The notes: generated from the letters alone by a model not told the origin. DNA of 64,000 nucleotides from an uncultured Pelagibacteraceae bacterium (GCA_902571915.1 CACGDY010000001.1:1-64000), one strand, 5' to 3'; shown: positions 53,402-62,658, counted from the stretch's first letter. Translations and numbers: made by a program.

Positions 53402-53869
53402 ATGATGAAAAATAAAATTTTATCGTTCTCTCTTTTTTTTATTATTACTTTTTCTGCTTCATTTATTGGAGGATTAGTAACTACAACTTTAAAAGAACCT
53501 TGGTACTCAACATTAATTAAGTCGCAATTTAATCCTCCAGATTGGGTTTTTGCTCCAATTTGGACAATCTTATACTTTATGATGACTTTAGCTATTTGGA
53601 AATACTGGCATAGTAAAAATAGAAACATCGGCACAGTTTACATTTATTTTATTCATTTAGCAGTAAATACAACTTGGAGTATAATTTTTTTCGGCTTTCA
53701 TAAAATTTTTTTTTCATTAGTTATCTTAGTGATACTTATTTTACTAATTATAATTTTAATTGTTAGATTTAAGAGTGTAAATAACTTAAGTTTTTTGTTA
53801 ATGATTCCCTATTTACTTTGGTGCATCTATGCTCTATTTCTGAATACAAGTTTATTTGTATTAAATTAA
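53402..53869 (+). CDS. tspO: TspO/MBR-family tryptophan-rich sensory protein
   Basis: The 155-residue membrane protein has five hydrophobic segments and TspO motifs: SFIGGLVTTTLKEPWYSTL near the start, FNPPDWVFAPIWTILYFMMTLAIW, shortened to PPDWVFAPIWTILY, and AVNTTWSIIFFG. TspO binds porphyrins and takes part in light and oxygen responses in photoheterotrophic alphaproteobacteria. I chose ATG 53402: TATAAT at 53390-53395 would place the transcript start on or next to it, so translation may be leaderless. Upstream in-frame GTG and ATG codons lie inside that promoter element. Confidence 0.9.
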   Translation: MMKNKILSFSLFFIITFSASFIGGLVTTTLKEPWYSTLIKSQFNPPDWVFAPIWTILYFMMTLAIWKYWHSKNRNIGTVYIYFIHLAVNTTWSIIFFGFHKIFFSLVILVILILLIIILIVRFKSVNNLSFLLMIPYLLWCIYALFLNTSLFVLN

Positions 53870-53871
53870 TT

Positions 53872-54975
53872 ATGGATGATGTGGTAATTGTAGGAGGAGG
53901 TATAATTGGAACCTCAACAGCATATTTTTTGTCTAAAGCAGGACGAAAAGTCAAAGTTGTTGAGAGAGACCCAACTTATAAAAAGGCTTCATTCCCATTA
54001 TCTTTAGGAGGGTTTAGAAGGCAATTTTTTCAAAAAGAAAATATTTTATTGGGAAAATTTGCAAAAGAATTTATTTTTCAAATACCAAGTTTGCTTAAGA
54101 CTCAGAAAAACCCAAAGCCAACCGCAAGCATGGTTCCTAATGGATATTTGTTGATGTTTGGTCCTGAGCATGCGGAAGAACAATACAAAGCATTAGAAAA
54201 TCATAAAGCTTGCAAAGCTGGTACAAAAAATATTAAAGGAAATGAATTAAAAAAATTTTTTCCTTATTTGAATGATGATGGAATTGAAACTGCAACATTT
54301 ACAAATGATCAAAGTGAAGGATGGATTGATCCATTTATGTTTCATAGTGCACTCAAAAGTAAAGCTATGGAACTAGGTACTGAGTTTATAAAAGGTGAAA
54401 TAAAAAGTATCTCAGAAATCAATGCAAAAACGATAGTGTCAGCTGCAGGGTGTTGGACTAAAGAGCTTTTAGAGGATATACCAGTTGAGCCACAAAAACA
54501 TACTGTCTTCAGAGTAAAATGTCCAAAGCATATTCCTGAGATGCCTTTAACAGGTGATTTAACTTCTGGTGTGTATTGGAGACCTGAGGGCAAAGAATAT
54601 TTAGCAGGTTCCCCAAAATCAGTTTTCGACGCTGATGATCTTGAACCTTCATGGAACGATTTTGAAGAGATAGTTTGGCCAGCTTTAGCAAAAAGAGTTC
54701 CAATGTTTGAGGAACTAAAACTAACAGGAGGTTGGGCGGGTTATTATGATTGTAATAGATTAGATAACAATGCAGTAGTTGGAAAACATCCAAAATTTGA
54801 AAATTTATACTTAGCCACTGGCTTTACCGGACGAGGATTAATGCAGGCGCCTGGAATAGGTAGAGCTTTGTCAGAACTGATTACAACAGGATCTTATCAA
54901 TCGATTGATATCTCAAACATGGCCGTAGAAAGAGTATTAGGAAAAAAAGCCAGACCAGAGCCATACGTGCTTTAA
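53872..54975 (+). CDS. DAO-family FAD-dependent oxidoreductase
   Basis: The 367-residue protein has an N-terminal FAD-binding fold (MDDVVIVGGGIIGTSTAYFL) and the DAO-family blocks SAAGCWTKELL, RPEGKEYLAGSP and TGFTGRGLMQAPGIGRALSEL, shortened here to TGFTGRGLMQAPGIGRAL. Family members oxidise amino acids or N-methyl compounds such as sarcosine and dimethylglycine. ATG 53872 directly follows the TspO stop; a longer frame would run into that gene. The exact substrate is not clear. Confidence 0.88.
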   Translation: MDDVVIVGGGIIGTSTAYFLSKAGRKVKVVERDPTYKKASFPLSLGGFRRQFFQKENILLGKFAKEFIFQIPSLLKTQKNPKPTASMVPNGYLLMFGPEHAEEQYKALENHKACKAGTKNIKGNELKKFFPYLNDDGIETATFTNDQSEGWIDPFMFHSALKSKAMELGTEFIKGEIKSISEINAKTIVSAAGCWTKELLEDIPVEPQKHTVFRVKCPKHIPEMPLTGDLTSGVYWRPEGKEYLAGSPKSVFDADDLEPSWNDFEEIVWPALAKRVPMFEELKLTGGWAGYYDCNRLDNNAVVGKHPKFENLYLATGFTGRGLMQAPGIGRALSELITTGSYQSIDISNMAVERVLGKKARPEPYVL

Positions 54976-54981
54976 TTTTTT

Positions 54982-56235
54982 GTGAGTAAAAAAAATATAT
55001 TTTCAATAATTTTATCAATTATTTTATCATTAATTATTGGATTTTTAATTTATAAACAAATTATTTATCCGACAATAATTCCAATGGTGATTAAAGGAGG
55101 TGCAAGTCTATTTGCAGATTGGACAGTTATTCTTAATGCTTCAGATTGTTATCAGAAAGGTTACGATGTTTATTTAAATAATCCATGTGATTATTGGAAT
55201 AGAAAACATGTTTATGGTGAAATTTTATTAAGTATTCCCTTTATAAAAACATATCCTAAATTTTATTATTTTTATTTTCCAATAATTATAGGTTTTTTAT
55301 TTATATATATTTTAAGTTATACTCTTTTTGATCATAAAAATATTAAATTTTTTATATCTTCATTAATCTTTATCTTTAGTCTACCAGTACTTTTGGCTAT
55401 TGAAAGAAGTAATATAGATTTAATAATTTTTATTTTTATGTTCCTAATAGCTAAATTTAACAATTATTTTTTAAAATATTTTCTAATCGTTACCTCTTCA
55501 GTTGTAAAATTCTACCCGATTTTATTATCTGCTATTTTTTTGTATGAAAAAAATAAAAAGAATTTATTGATTAACATCATTTTAATTTTATTTATGATTT
55601 TTATAATAATGGTTTTTCAATATGAAAGTTTAAAAAAAATATTCAATAACACTCAACAATTTACTGGCTATGGCTATGGTTTATACGAATTTTCTTTCTT
55701 TGGATTTTTCAATTTTTTTCAATCTTTGAATATAAATATCGATGGAAAAAATTTTAATTGGATTAAGTATATTTATGCAACTATATTTATATTAATACCA
55801 TTTATTGTATTAAATTTTTTTAAAATTTTGAAATTTGACGAATTCATAGATAGTTCAAATATTGAGGAAAATTTAAATTTTGAAAATAAGTTATATTTTT
55901 TGGCATCAACAATTATCATTTTTTGTTATTTTAGTTTTTCGAATTTTATTTATAGAGAAATATTTTTTTTAGGTTTAGTTCCATCTATATTAATGAGTTT
56001 ATCAAAATCTGAAAGCAAGGTGGTTTTGTTTTACTTTTATCTTTTATTATCTAAATTTTTGCTTACTTCAATTTTTATTTACATTTATCAAAACAATATT
56101 TTTGAATTAATTAATCCATTGATGATTTTGATTAAACATACTGTTGATTTATATCTTATTTTTTTCGTATTTAATTTTTATTTGAAATATATTTCTTTGT
56201 TCTTTCGAAAATTTTTCTTAAATTTTCAAATTTAG
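54982..56235 (+). CDS. GT87-like polytopic membrane protein
   Basis: The 417-residue protein has about ten to eleven membrane segments and the GT87/DUF2029-like features of an acidic residue in an early periplasmic loop (SLFADWTVILNAS) and LLAIERSNIDLIIFIFMF. Such proteins transfer mannose or other sugars from polyprenyl phosphate. The start is GTG, with no clear ribosome site. It overlaps the end of the convergent SelO gene by four bases. Composition is very rich in Ile, Phe and Asn. The assignment is tentative. Confidence 0.65.
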   Translation: MSKKNIFSIILSIILSLIIGFLIYKQIIYPTIIPMVIKGGASLFADWTVILNASDCYQKGYDVYLNNPCDYWNRKHVYGEILLSIPFIKTYPKFYYFYFPIIIGFLFIYILSYTLFDHKNIKFFISSLIFIFSLPVLLAIERSNIDLIIFIFMFLIAKFNNYFLKYFLIVTSSVVKFYPILLSAIFLYEKNKKNLLINIILILFMIFIIMVFQYESLKKIFNNTQQFTGYGYGLYEFSFFGFFNFFQSLNINIDGKNFNWIKYIYATIFILIPFIVLNFFKILKFDEFIDSSNIEENLNFENKLYFLASTIIIFCYFSFSNFIYREIFFLGLVPSILMSLSKSESKVVLFYFYLLLSKFLLTSIFIYIYQNNIFELINPLMILIKHTVDLYLIFFVFNFYLKYISLFFRKFFLNFQI

Positions 56236-57701
56236 GTTCCACAATAAGTAAAATATTTTTCTTTAGTTTTAGGTGGTGCTTGATAATCAGTAATATCTTC
56301 TTGTAAATCGTAAGGTTTTTTTAAAATATTTAATAATTTATTTATTGGTTCAAAATTATTTTGATTTGCAGATTTAAGAGCTTCTTCCACTTTATGATTT
56401 CTAGGTACAACTATTGGGTTAAAAGCTTTCATTGTTTGTAAATATTTTTGCGATTTATCCTCTAACGATAATCTCTCTTTCCACCTCTTTTTCCAGTCTT
56501 GGAAATAAACATCCTCAAAACATTTGCCTTCATCAACATTGACGTTCATTAAATGACAAAAAGCATTTGTATAATCAATTTTTTTTTTATGCATCCACTT
56601 TAAAAGATCTAAAATTAAATTTTTGTCATTTATATCACTTTTATTTAAACCTAATTTTTTTTTCATCATTTCAATCCATTTTTTTTCATACAATGTTTCA
56701 AATGAATCTATTAAATCTGTTGCTTTATCAATTGCTTTATTTTTATCTTTATCAATTAGTGGAATTAAACATTCTGCAAATCTTGCTAAATTCCATTTAG
56801 TTATGACTGGTTGGTTACAATAAGCATATCTACCCATTGTATCTATAGAACTAAACACAGTTTTAGGATCATAAGTATCCATAAATGCACATGGACCATA
56901 ATCAATAGTTTCACCAGAAATAGACATATTATCAGTATTCATAACTCCATGAATGAACCCAACTCGCATCCAATTTATTACTAGTTCGCATTGATTTACT
57001 AATAATTTTTTTATTAATTCTAAAGGTTTATTATTTGAATCATTTATTTCTGGATAATGGCGGTTAATTGTATAATCCATCAATATCTTTAATTCATTTA
57101 AATCTTGTTTTGCTGAGAAATATTGAAATGTGCCTACTCTAATATGACTAGAGGCTATACGTGTAAGTATTGCTCCTATCATTGGATACTCTCTAACAAC
57201 ACTCTCTCCAGTCTTTACTACAGCTAGACTCCTAGTTGTTTTAATATTCAAATAATTCATAGCTTCACTTATCAAGTATTCTCTAAGCATAGGTCCTAGA
57301 ACTGCTCGGCCATCCCCTCCTCTTGAAAAAGAGGTTTTTCCAGATCCTTTAAATTGTACATCAAATCTTTTTTTTTCTTTTGATAAATGTTCACCAATTA
57401 GAACAGCTCTCCCATCACCCAAAATTGTAAAATGGCCAAATTGGTGACCTGCGTAAGCCTGTGCTAACGAATTGCTACCTTTAGGTAAAAGATTGCCTGA
57501 GAAAATTTGCGATAATTGATCTTTTTGAATACCCTTTGTGTTTAAATCTAAATCCTCCGCCAATTTATCGTTAAATAAAACTAATTCAGGATTTTCAACA
57601 GGTACGGGTTTTATATTTTCTCGAAACGAGTTAGATAAATGAAAATAAGTATTGTCAAAATTCCAATTAATATCTTTTATATTATTTTCTGACTTAGACA
57701 T
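56232..57701 (-). CDS. selO: SelO/YdiU protein adenylyltransferase (AMPylator pseudokinase)
   Basis: The 489-residue protein has the SelO/YdiU blocks: AYAGHQFGHFTILGDGRA, FKGSGKTSFSRGGDGRAVLG in shortened form, MRVGFIHGVMNTDNMSISG and DYGPCAFMD. SelO transfers AMP to proteins and protects against oxidative stress. Length matches the family (about 480). The usual selenocysteine or cysteine near the C terminus of the family appears as CGT at the end, so the protein ends with a cysteine close to the terminus. Confidence 0.93.
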   Translation of the reverse strand: MSKSENNIKDINWNFDNTYFHLSNSFRENIKPVPVENPELVLFNDKLAEDLDLNTKGIQKDQLSQIFSGNLLPKGSNSLAQAYAGHQFGHFTILGDGRAVLIGEHLSKEKKRFDVQFKGSGKTSFSRGGDGRAVLGPMLREYLISEAMNYLNIKTTRSLAVVKTGESVVREYPMIGAILTRIASSHIRVGTFQYFSAKQDLNELKILMDYTINRHYPEINDSNNKPLELIKKLLVNQCELVINWMRVGFIHGVMNTDNMSISGETIDYGPCAFMDTYDPKTVFSSIDTMGRYAYCNQPVITKWNLARFAECLIPLIDKDKNKAIDKATDLIDSFETLYEKKWIEMMKKKLGLNKSDINDKNLILDLLKWMHKKKIDYTNAFCHLMNVNVDEGKCFEDVYFQDWKKRWKERLSLEDKSQKYLQTMKAFNPIVVPRNHKVEEALKSANQNNFEPINKLLNILKKPYDLQEDITDYQAPPKTKEKYFTYCGT

Positions 57702-57714
57702 AGATTTTACAAAA

Positions 57715-58287
57715 CTACCCCCAAATATTTTTTAAAATTTCTTCTCTTCTACATGCTTTTTTATATTTTAAATAATTGATAAAATAAATCTTATAATAAT
57801 CTTGATGTTTATCTTCTGCTTTATAAAATTTTTCAAATTTTCTTACATATGTGACAACTTTTTTATTAAATTTTTTTTCTAAATTTTTGATATTACTATT
57901 TATTAATTTTTTTTGATTTTCATTTTGATAAAACGCGACAGATCTATAACTATAACCTTTGTCGCAAAATTGGCCATAAGGATCGAAAGGATCAATATTA
58001 ATCCAAAAATTTTCCAATAATTCTTCAAATGAAATAATTTTTTCATCATAGGAAATCTCAACAACTTCAAAATGACCTGTCTTACCATAGGTTACTTCCT
58101 CATAAGTTGGATTTTCAGTTAAGCCACCTGAATAACCTGAAATTACCTTTTTTACCCCTCTTAGTTTTTCAAATGATTCTTCAACACACCAAAAACATCC
58201 TCCAGCAAAATAAGCCTTCTCCTCAGCTTTTCCATTAAAAATGGTAAGTAATAATGTTATTAGAAATATATAGATTATTTTTATCAT
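57715..58287 (-). CDS. msrA: Exported peptide methionine sulfoxide reductase A
   Basis: The 190-residue protein has a signal peptide (MIKIIYIFLITLLLTIFNGKA) in full view only in part here, and the MsrA active site GGCFWCVEESF with catalytic Cys31. Further blocks are GYSGG and QFCDKGYSYRSVAFY. It reduces S-methionine sulfoxide. The signal peptide implies action in the periplasm. It follows selO in transcription order reversed, with selO downstream at a 13-base gap, so both repair or stress genes are probably one operon. Confidence 0.92.
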   Translation of the reverse strand: MIKIIYIFLITLLLTIFNGKAEEKAYFAGGCFWCVEESFEKLRGVKKVISGYSGGLTENPTYEEVTYGKTGHFEVVEISYDEKIISFEELLENFWINIDPFDPYGQFCDKGYSYRSVAFYQNENQKKLINSNIKNLEKKFNKKVVTYVRKFEKFYKAEDKHQDYYKIYFINYLKYKKACRREEILKNIWG

Positions 58288-58329
58288 TAAATAATTTTTA
58301 CAAAAAAAAAATTTTAAATATATGCTATA

Positions 58330-58360
58330 AAAAGTAGCTACTTAAAAGTAGCTACTTTTG
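58330..58360 (-). terminator. Intrinsic terminator after the formate dehydrogenase gene
   Basis: AAAAGTAGCTACTT and AAGTAGCTACTTTT form a long inverted repeat with a two-base loop, seven bases beyond the formate dehydrogenase stop. Read on the minus strand the stem is followed by a thymidine-rich run. It can also stop transcripts from the plus strand. Confidence 0.85.
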
Positions 58361-58367
58361 TTAAAAA

Positions 58368-59567
58368 TCAACTTTTTTTATATTTAGCAGCTTCTTCAGA
58401 TCCACCTGTAGCTGATCCTTTACTATATGAATGAGCTCCCATTCCAGCTAATTGACCATCTTTAACAATTAAATATTGATTTCGAATTTCTTTTCCTTCA
58501 AAAAAACATTCTAATATTTCTCTCACACCGTCAGCATATCGTGCTTGAGCAGATAAAGATGTGCCAGATGTATGTGGTGTCATTCCGTGATTAGGCATAC
58601 TTCTCCATACGTGATCGTTAGGAGCTGGTTGAGGAAACCACACATCTCCAGCATATCCACTTAATTGTCCACTTTTTAAAGCTTTAGCAATAGCATCTCG
58701 GTTACATATTTTACCTCTTGCAGTATTTACTATAAATGCACCTTTTTTCATTTTACTGATCATTTTATCATCGAAAAGATTTTCTGTTTCGGGATGAAGA
58801 GGGCAGTTAATTGTTACAACGTCACAAACTTTTACCATCGATTCAACAGACTCATGAAAAGTTAAGTTTAATTCTTTCTCTACACTTTCTGGTAATTTAT
58901 GTCTATCGAAGTAATGTAAATGAACATCAAATGGTTTCATTTTTCTCAATGCATCCAAACCTATACGACCTGCCGCGACAGTTCCAATATGCATCCCTTC
59001 AACATCATAAGATCTTTGAACTGCATCAGCTATATTCCAACCACCTTCGTTAACTATCCTATGTTGATTATGATAATCTCTAACCATTGAAACTATCATC
59101 ATGACTATATGTTCAGCCACCGACCTAGAATTGCAAAAAGTGACTTCAACAACATCAATCTTATTATCCATCGCTGCTTGCAAATCCACATGATCAGAGC
59201 CAATTCCAGCTGTAATAGCCATTTTTAATTTTTTGGCTTTAGTAATTCTTTCTTTGGTTAAGTAATAAGGAAAAAATGGTTGTGATATGACAATATCTGC
59301 ATCAACAATATGTTTATCAGCCTCACAACCCTCACCATCTTTGCTATTAGTTACAATAAATTCATGACCATTACTCTCTAAAAATTTCCTTAATCCAAGT
59401 TCTCCCGAAACACAACCCAACAATTGACCAGGTGTAAAATCTCTACCCTTTGGCGTTGGCAGTGTCATTCCATCTGGATATTTTTCTAATTTTGGAATAT
59501 TTCCAAGAGGGTAATTTTTTGGCATACCATCTTTAGGATCATCATATAACACACATAATATTTTCAT
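58368..59567 (-). CDS. fdh: NAD-dependent formate dehydrogenase
   Basis: The 399-residue protein matches NAD-dependent formate dehydrogenases. It has GIGSDHVDLQAA, the nucleotide-binding block TVAAGRIGLDALRKMKPFDV with family-typical HYFDRHKLP, the catalytic arginine in NTARGKICNRDAI and the catalytic histidine in MTPHTSGTSLSAQARYADG. It oxidises formate to CO2 with reduction of NAD. In SAR11 cells formate arises from oxidation of one-carbon units, including those from glycine cleavage. AGGAG precedes the ATG. It is followed by a strong terminator. Confidence 0.95.
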   Translation of the reverse strand: MKILCVLYDDPKDGMPKNYPLGNIPKLEKYPDGMTLPTPKGRDFTPGQLLGCVSGELGLRKFLESNGHEFIVTNSKDGEGCEADKHIVDADIVISQPFFPYYLTKERITKAKKLKMAITAGIGSDHVDLQAAMDNKIDVVEVTFCNSRSVAEHIVMMIVSMVRDYHNQHRIVNEGGWNIADAVQRSYDVEGMHIGTVAAGRIGLDALRKMKPFDVHLHYFDRHKLPESVEKELNLTFHESVESMVKVCDVVTINCPLHPETENLFDDKMISKMKKGAFIVNTARGKICNRDAIAKALKSGQLSGYAGDVWFPQPAPNDHVWRSMPNHGMTPHTSGTSLSAQARYADGVREILECFFEGKEIRNQYLIVKDGQLAGMGAHSYSKGSATGGSEEAAKYKKS

Positions 59568-59636
59568 TTACTCTCCTGTATTTTAAATATTTAATTATGA
59601 ATATCTAATATCATTTTAAAGGACCAAGCAAATAAA

Positions 59637-60101
59637 TTATTTAAGTATTGGGTATTTCTTTTTTAAAATAAAACGATTGATAATTATTCCAAAAATAAGG
59701 ATTATAATTGATCCAGTAATTATAGGATTTAAAATATAGTCAAAAGATACACTGCCTATAATTACGATTATAGGATTTCCTCCTGCAGGCGGATGAGTAA
59801 CATTAAGTATAATCATTAAACTTACTCCAAATCCTACTGCGATAGGAATTAAAATGTATAAAGGCAAAGGAACTAAATTTAAAAAAAAAATTCCTACAGC
59901 AGAAGTCACAAGATGACCAAAAAATATATTTTTGGGTTGAGCAAATGGACTTTCAGGATAACCGTATAATAAAACCATTGAAGAACCAAAAGATGCAATT
60001 AAAAAAACACCATATTCTGTTTTGTATGTTAGAATAGTTAACACACCAATTGTAAATATTGAAAAAATTCCAGCAAATATAGATTGTTTAAAATTTTTCA
60101 T
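59637..60101 (-). CDS. HPP-family membrane protein
   Basis: The 154-residue protein has four to five membrane segments and the family motif THPPAGGNPIIV, with the early block ASFGSSMVLLYGYPESPFAQP. HPP-family members have been linked to nitrite transport in chloroplasts and cyanobacteria, but bacterial roles are mostly unknown. It lies seven bases after the IscU/SufU-like gene and is probably co-transcribed with it. Confidence 0.88.
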   Translation of the reverse strand: MKNFKQSIFAGIFSIFTIGVLTILTYKTEYGVFLIASFGSSMVLLYGYPESPFAQPKNIFFGHLVTSAVGIFFLNLVPLPLYILIPIAVGFGVSLMIILNVTHPPAGGNPIIVIIGSVSFDYILNPIITGSIIILIFGIIINRFILKKKYPILK

Positions 60102-60108
60102 AAAAATA

Positions 60109-60504
60109 TTAGAATATAATTTTATTATATGCTTTGAAAGGTAACAAAATACATTCTTTTCTTTTGAGGTTTTTTGCTTTAAATAATCTTCCTAAAGATT
60201 TCCATTTTTTTTTTAAAGCAAAATTTTTTTGTTCAAAATATGACTCTGCATCCTTGCATAAATTATTTATTATATCTTTTGATTTATTAATTGAAATTTT
60301 AGATAGGAGACTTGCAGAAGCTTGACAATATACACATGATTTTTCCTGATATGCAAAATCAACAATTTTATTTTTTTCTATTATAAGTTTAATTTGAATT
60401 TCATCTCCACAAATTGAATTTTTCAACCTGGAAGTATGTGTATGATTATCTAAAGATTTATTATTTTTATTATTTGCAGCTATTTTTATTATATCAAGAT
60501 CCAT
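60109..60504 (-). CDS. IscU/SufU-like iron-sulfur scaffold protein
   Basis: The 131-residue protein has the three-cysteine pattern of NifU-N/SufU scaffolds: SICGDEIQIKL (with the conserved Asp), SCVYCQASASLLS and RKECILLPFKA. A fourth cysteine is present in CVYC. It would hold a nascent iron-sulfur cluster or bind zinc. No cysteine desulfurase is encoded in the window, and its partner is an HPP membrane protein, so it may serve a specialised role. Sequence between the cysteine motifs is rich in Lys and Asn. Confidence 0.82.
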   Translation of the reverse strand: MDLDIIKIAANNKNNKSLDNHTHTSRLKNSICGDEIQIKLIIEKNKIVDFAYQEKSCVYCQASASLLSKISINKSKDIINNLCKDAESYFEQKNFALKKKWKSLGRLFKAKNLKRKECILLPFKAYNKIIF

Positions 60505-60607
60505 TATATTTATTTATCTAAATTTATACAATTTTAAAACATCATTTTTATTCACAATAGAGTTAATTTTGTTGTAGTTAAATAAAATAAGAATTAAATA
60601 TTCATTT

Positions 60608-61513
60608 ATGATTGAACTCAAAAATGAAAAAATTGCAGTGCCAATTGTATTATTTGCTGGATTAATTTGGTCTTTTGGACCACTGGTAGTAAGATATATG
60701 GATCAACCTCAATTAGTTCCATGGCAATACATATTTGGAAGAGGTTTGACTATCTTTATACTTCTTAATGCTTATTTATATTTTGAAGAGGGATTTAATT
60801 TTTATAAGAATTATAAAAAAATTGGAAAATCTGGTCTTATAGGTGGATGTGGACTTGGAACAGCAATGATATCCTTTATATATTCTATAACAAACACATC
60901 AGCTGCAATAACGTTGTTATGTCTTGCAGCTATGCCTTTTTTTACAGCGCTACTTGCTTTTTTATTTTTGAAAGAGCGAATTACGCTTAATGTATGGATT
61001 TCAATTTTTTTAGCTACAATAGGTATCATTATAATGGCATTTGGAAATAATGAAAAAAATTCTGTTGTTGGTTTTATTTTTGGATTAACCTCTTCAATTG
61101 GATTTTCAGTTTTTTCTGTTTCATTGAGATGGAGAAAAGAAACCCCTAAATTTACAACAGTATCAATCGCAGGATTATTTTGTTTTATTGTTGCTTCAAT
61201 AGTTATTGTTATCAAAGGTCAACCATTTTTTACAAATAGTTATAATAGTGCAATGTTTTCTTTACATGGAACTTTAGTTTGTTTAGGTATGATCTTGTAT
61301 GCCATTGGCTCAAAGGCAATACCCGCGGCTGAATTAACACTTTTATCACTTACAGAAGTAATAGGAGGAATATTTTGGGTGTGGTTACCTATTTTTGGAA
61401 TTAATGAAGTACCTTCAACAAATACAATAGTTGGTGGCTTTTTTCTTTTTATTTCAATCTTCTATTACAGTTTAATCATGAAGTGGAACAAAAGATATAT
61501 AGCCTTAAATTAA
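60608..61513 (+). CDS. EamA/DMT-superfamily permease (second)
   Basis: The 301-residue protein has ten membrane segments in two EamA repeats (VPIVLFAGLIWSFGPLVV at the start, LAAMPFFTALLAFLFLKERI mid-protein, LSLTEVIGGIFWVWLPIFG in the second repeat). It is likely to move a small metabolite across the membrane. It precedes the amidinotransferase gene, from whose start it is separated by 11 bases, so a shared role such as guanidino compound export or uptake is possible. Confidence 0.87.
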   Translation: MIELKNEKIAVPIVLFAGLIWSFGPLVVRYMDQPQLVPWQYIFGRGLTIFILLNAYLYFEEGFNFYKNYKKIGKSGLIGGCGLGTAMISFIYSITNTSAAITLLCLAAMPFFTALLAFLFLKERITLNVWISIFLATIGIIIMAFGNNEKNSVVGFIFGLTSSIGFSVFSVSLRWRKETPKFTTVSIAGLFCFIVASIVIVIKGQPFFTNSYNSAMFSLHGTLVCLGMILYAIGSKAIPAAELTLLSLTEVIGGIFWVWLPIFGINEVPSTNTIVGGFFLFISIFYYSLIMKWNKRYIALN

Positions 61514-61524
61514 AACTTTCTCCT

Positions 61525-62640
61525 ATGATTAAGAATAAATTAATTGTGAATAGCTGGAATGAATGGGATCCACTTAAACATGTCATAGTTGGTAAAGCAG
61601 ATGGGACTTGTATTCCGGCACCTGAACCTGCCTTAGATGCAAAGGTGCCTGAGGACTCAGATATGAAGGGCAAATTTGGTCCCAGAACAAAAGACACAGT
61701 AGATAAAGCAAATCAGCTTTTAGATGATTTTTCAAATTTACTTATTAAAAGAGGGATTAAAGTAGATAGACCAACACCTATAAATTTTAATCAAAAAATA
61801 TCCACACCAGATTGGGATGTTCAAACGATGTTTGGATGTATGCCACCCAGAGACGTTTTATTGACTGTAGGTAATGAAATCTTAGAGGCTACCATGAGTT
61901 ATAGATGTAGATGGTTTGAGTATCTTTGTTATAGACCTCTTATTAAAGAGTACTTTGATAACGATCCAAATATGAGGCATGAGACTGCACCTAAGCCGAG
62001 ACTTACTGATGCTGATTATCGAAAAGATTACTTATCTGACTCTATAGGTATTCAAAAAAGACTAAAATGGACAGAAGAAAAATTTTTCGTAACAACGGAA
62101 GAGGAACCTTTATTTGATGCAGCTGATGTCTTGAGATTTGGAAAGGATTTAGTTGTTCAACATGGTTTTACTACAAACTTGAAAGGTATAAACTGGTTAA
62201 AAAGACATTTTGAAAATCATAGAGTTCATGTTGTAAATTTTCCTGGTGATCCATACCCGATCCATATAGATGCAACTTTTACTCCTATTAAAGAAGGTTT
62301 AATAATAAATAATCCTCAAAGAAAAATACCTAAAGAACAAAAAAAAATATTTGAAAACAACGGTTGGGAGATAATTGATGCTGCTAAACCAGCTCATAAT
62401 CAACCTCCACCACTTTGTTATTCCTCTATTTGGTTGTCCATGAACGTTTTAGTTTTAGATCCTAAAACAGTTTGTGTTGAAAAAAGTGAAAAGTATCAAG
62501 CTGATCAACTTGATAAACTTGGAATGGAAGTAGTGCCTGTTGATTTAAGAGATGCATATGCATTTGGAGGTGGTTTACATTGCTGCACAGCTGATATTTA
62601 TAGAGAGGGAAACTTGAAAGACTATTTTCCAAAACAATAA
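61525..62640 (+). CDS. Amidinotransferase of the glycine amidinotransferase family
   Basis: The 371-residue protein follows the L-arginine:glycine amidinotransferase pattern. It has VNSWNEWDPLKHVIVGKAD, CMPPRDVLLTVGNEI, the aspartate block FDAADVLRFGKDLVVQ, the histidine in PIHIDATFTPI and the catalytic cysteine in GGGLHCCTADIYRE (Cys353 or Cys354). The enzyme moves an amidino group from arginine to glycine or another amine to make guanidino compounds. I chose ATG 61525; an earlier in-frame ATG lies inside the permease gene. The acceptor is unknown. Confidence 0.9.
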   Translation: MIKNKLIVNSWNEWDPLKHVIVGKADGTCIPAPEPALDAKVPEDSDMKGKFGPRTKDTVDKANQLLDDFSNLLIKRGIKVDRPTPINFNQKISTPDWDVQTMFGCMPPRDVLLTVGNEILEATMSYRCRWFEYLCYRPLIKEYFDNDPNMRHETAPKPRLTDADYRKDYLSDSIGIQKRLKWTEEKFFVTTEEEPLFDAADVLRFGKDLVVQHGFTTNLKGINWLKRHFENHRVHVVNFPGDPYPIHIDATFTPIKEGLIINNPQRKIPKEQKKIFENNGWEIIDAAKPAHNQPPPLCYSSIWLSMNVLVLDPKTVCVEKSEKYQADQLDKLGMEVVPVDLRDAYAFGGGLHCCTADIYREGNLKDYFPKQ

Positions 62641-62658
62641 AAAATCTGGTTATTATTG

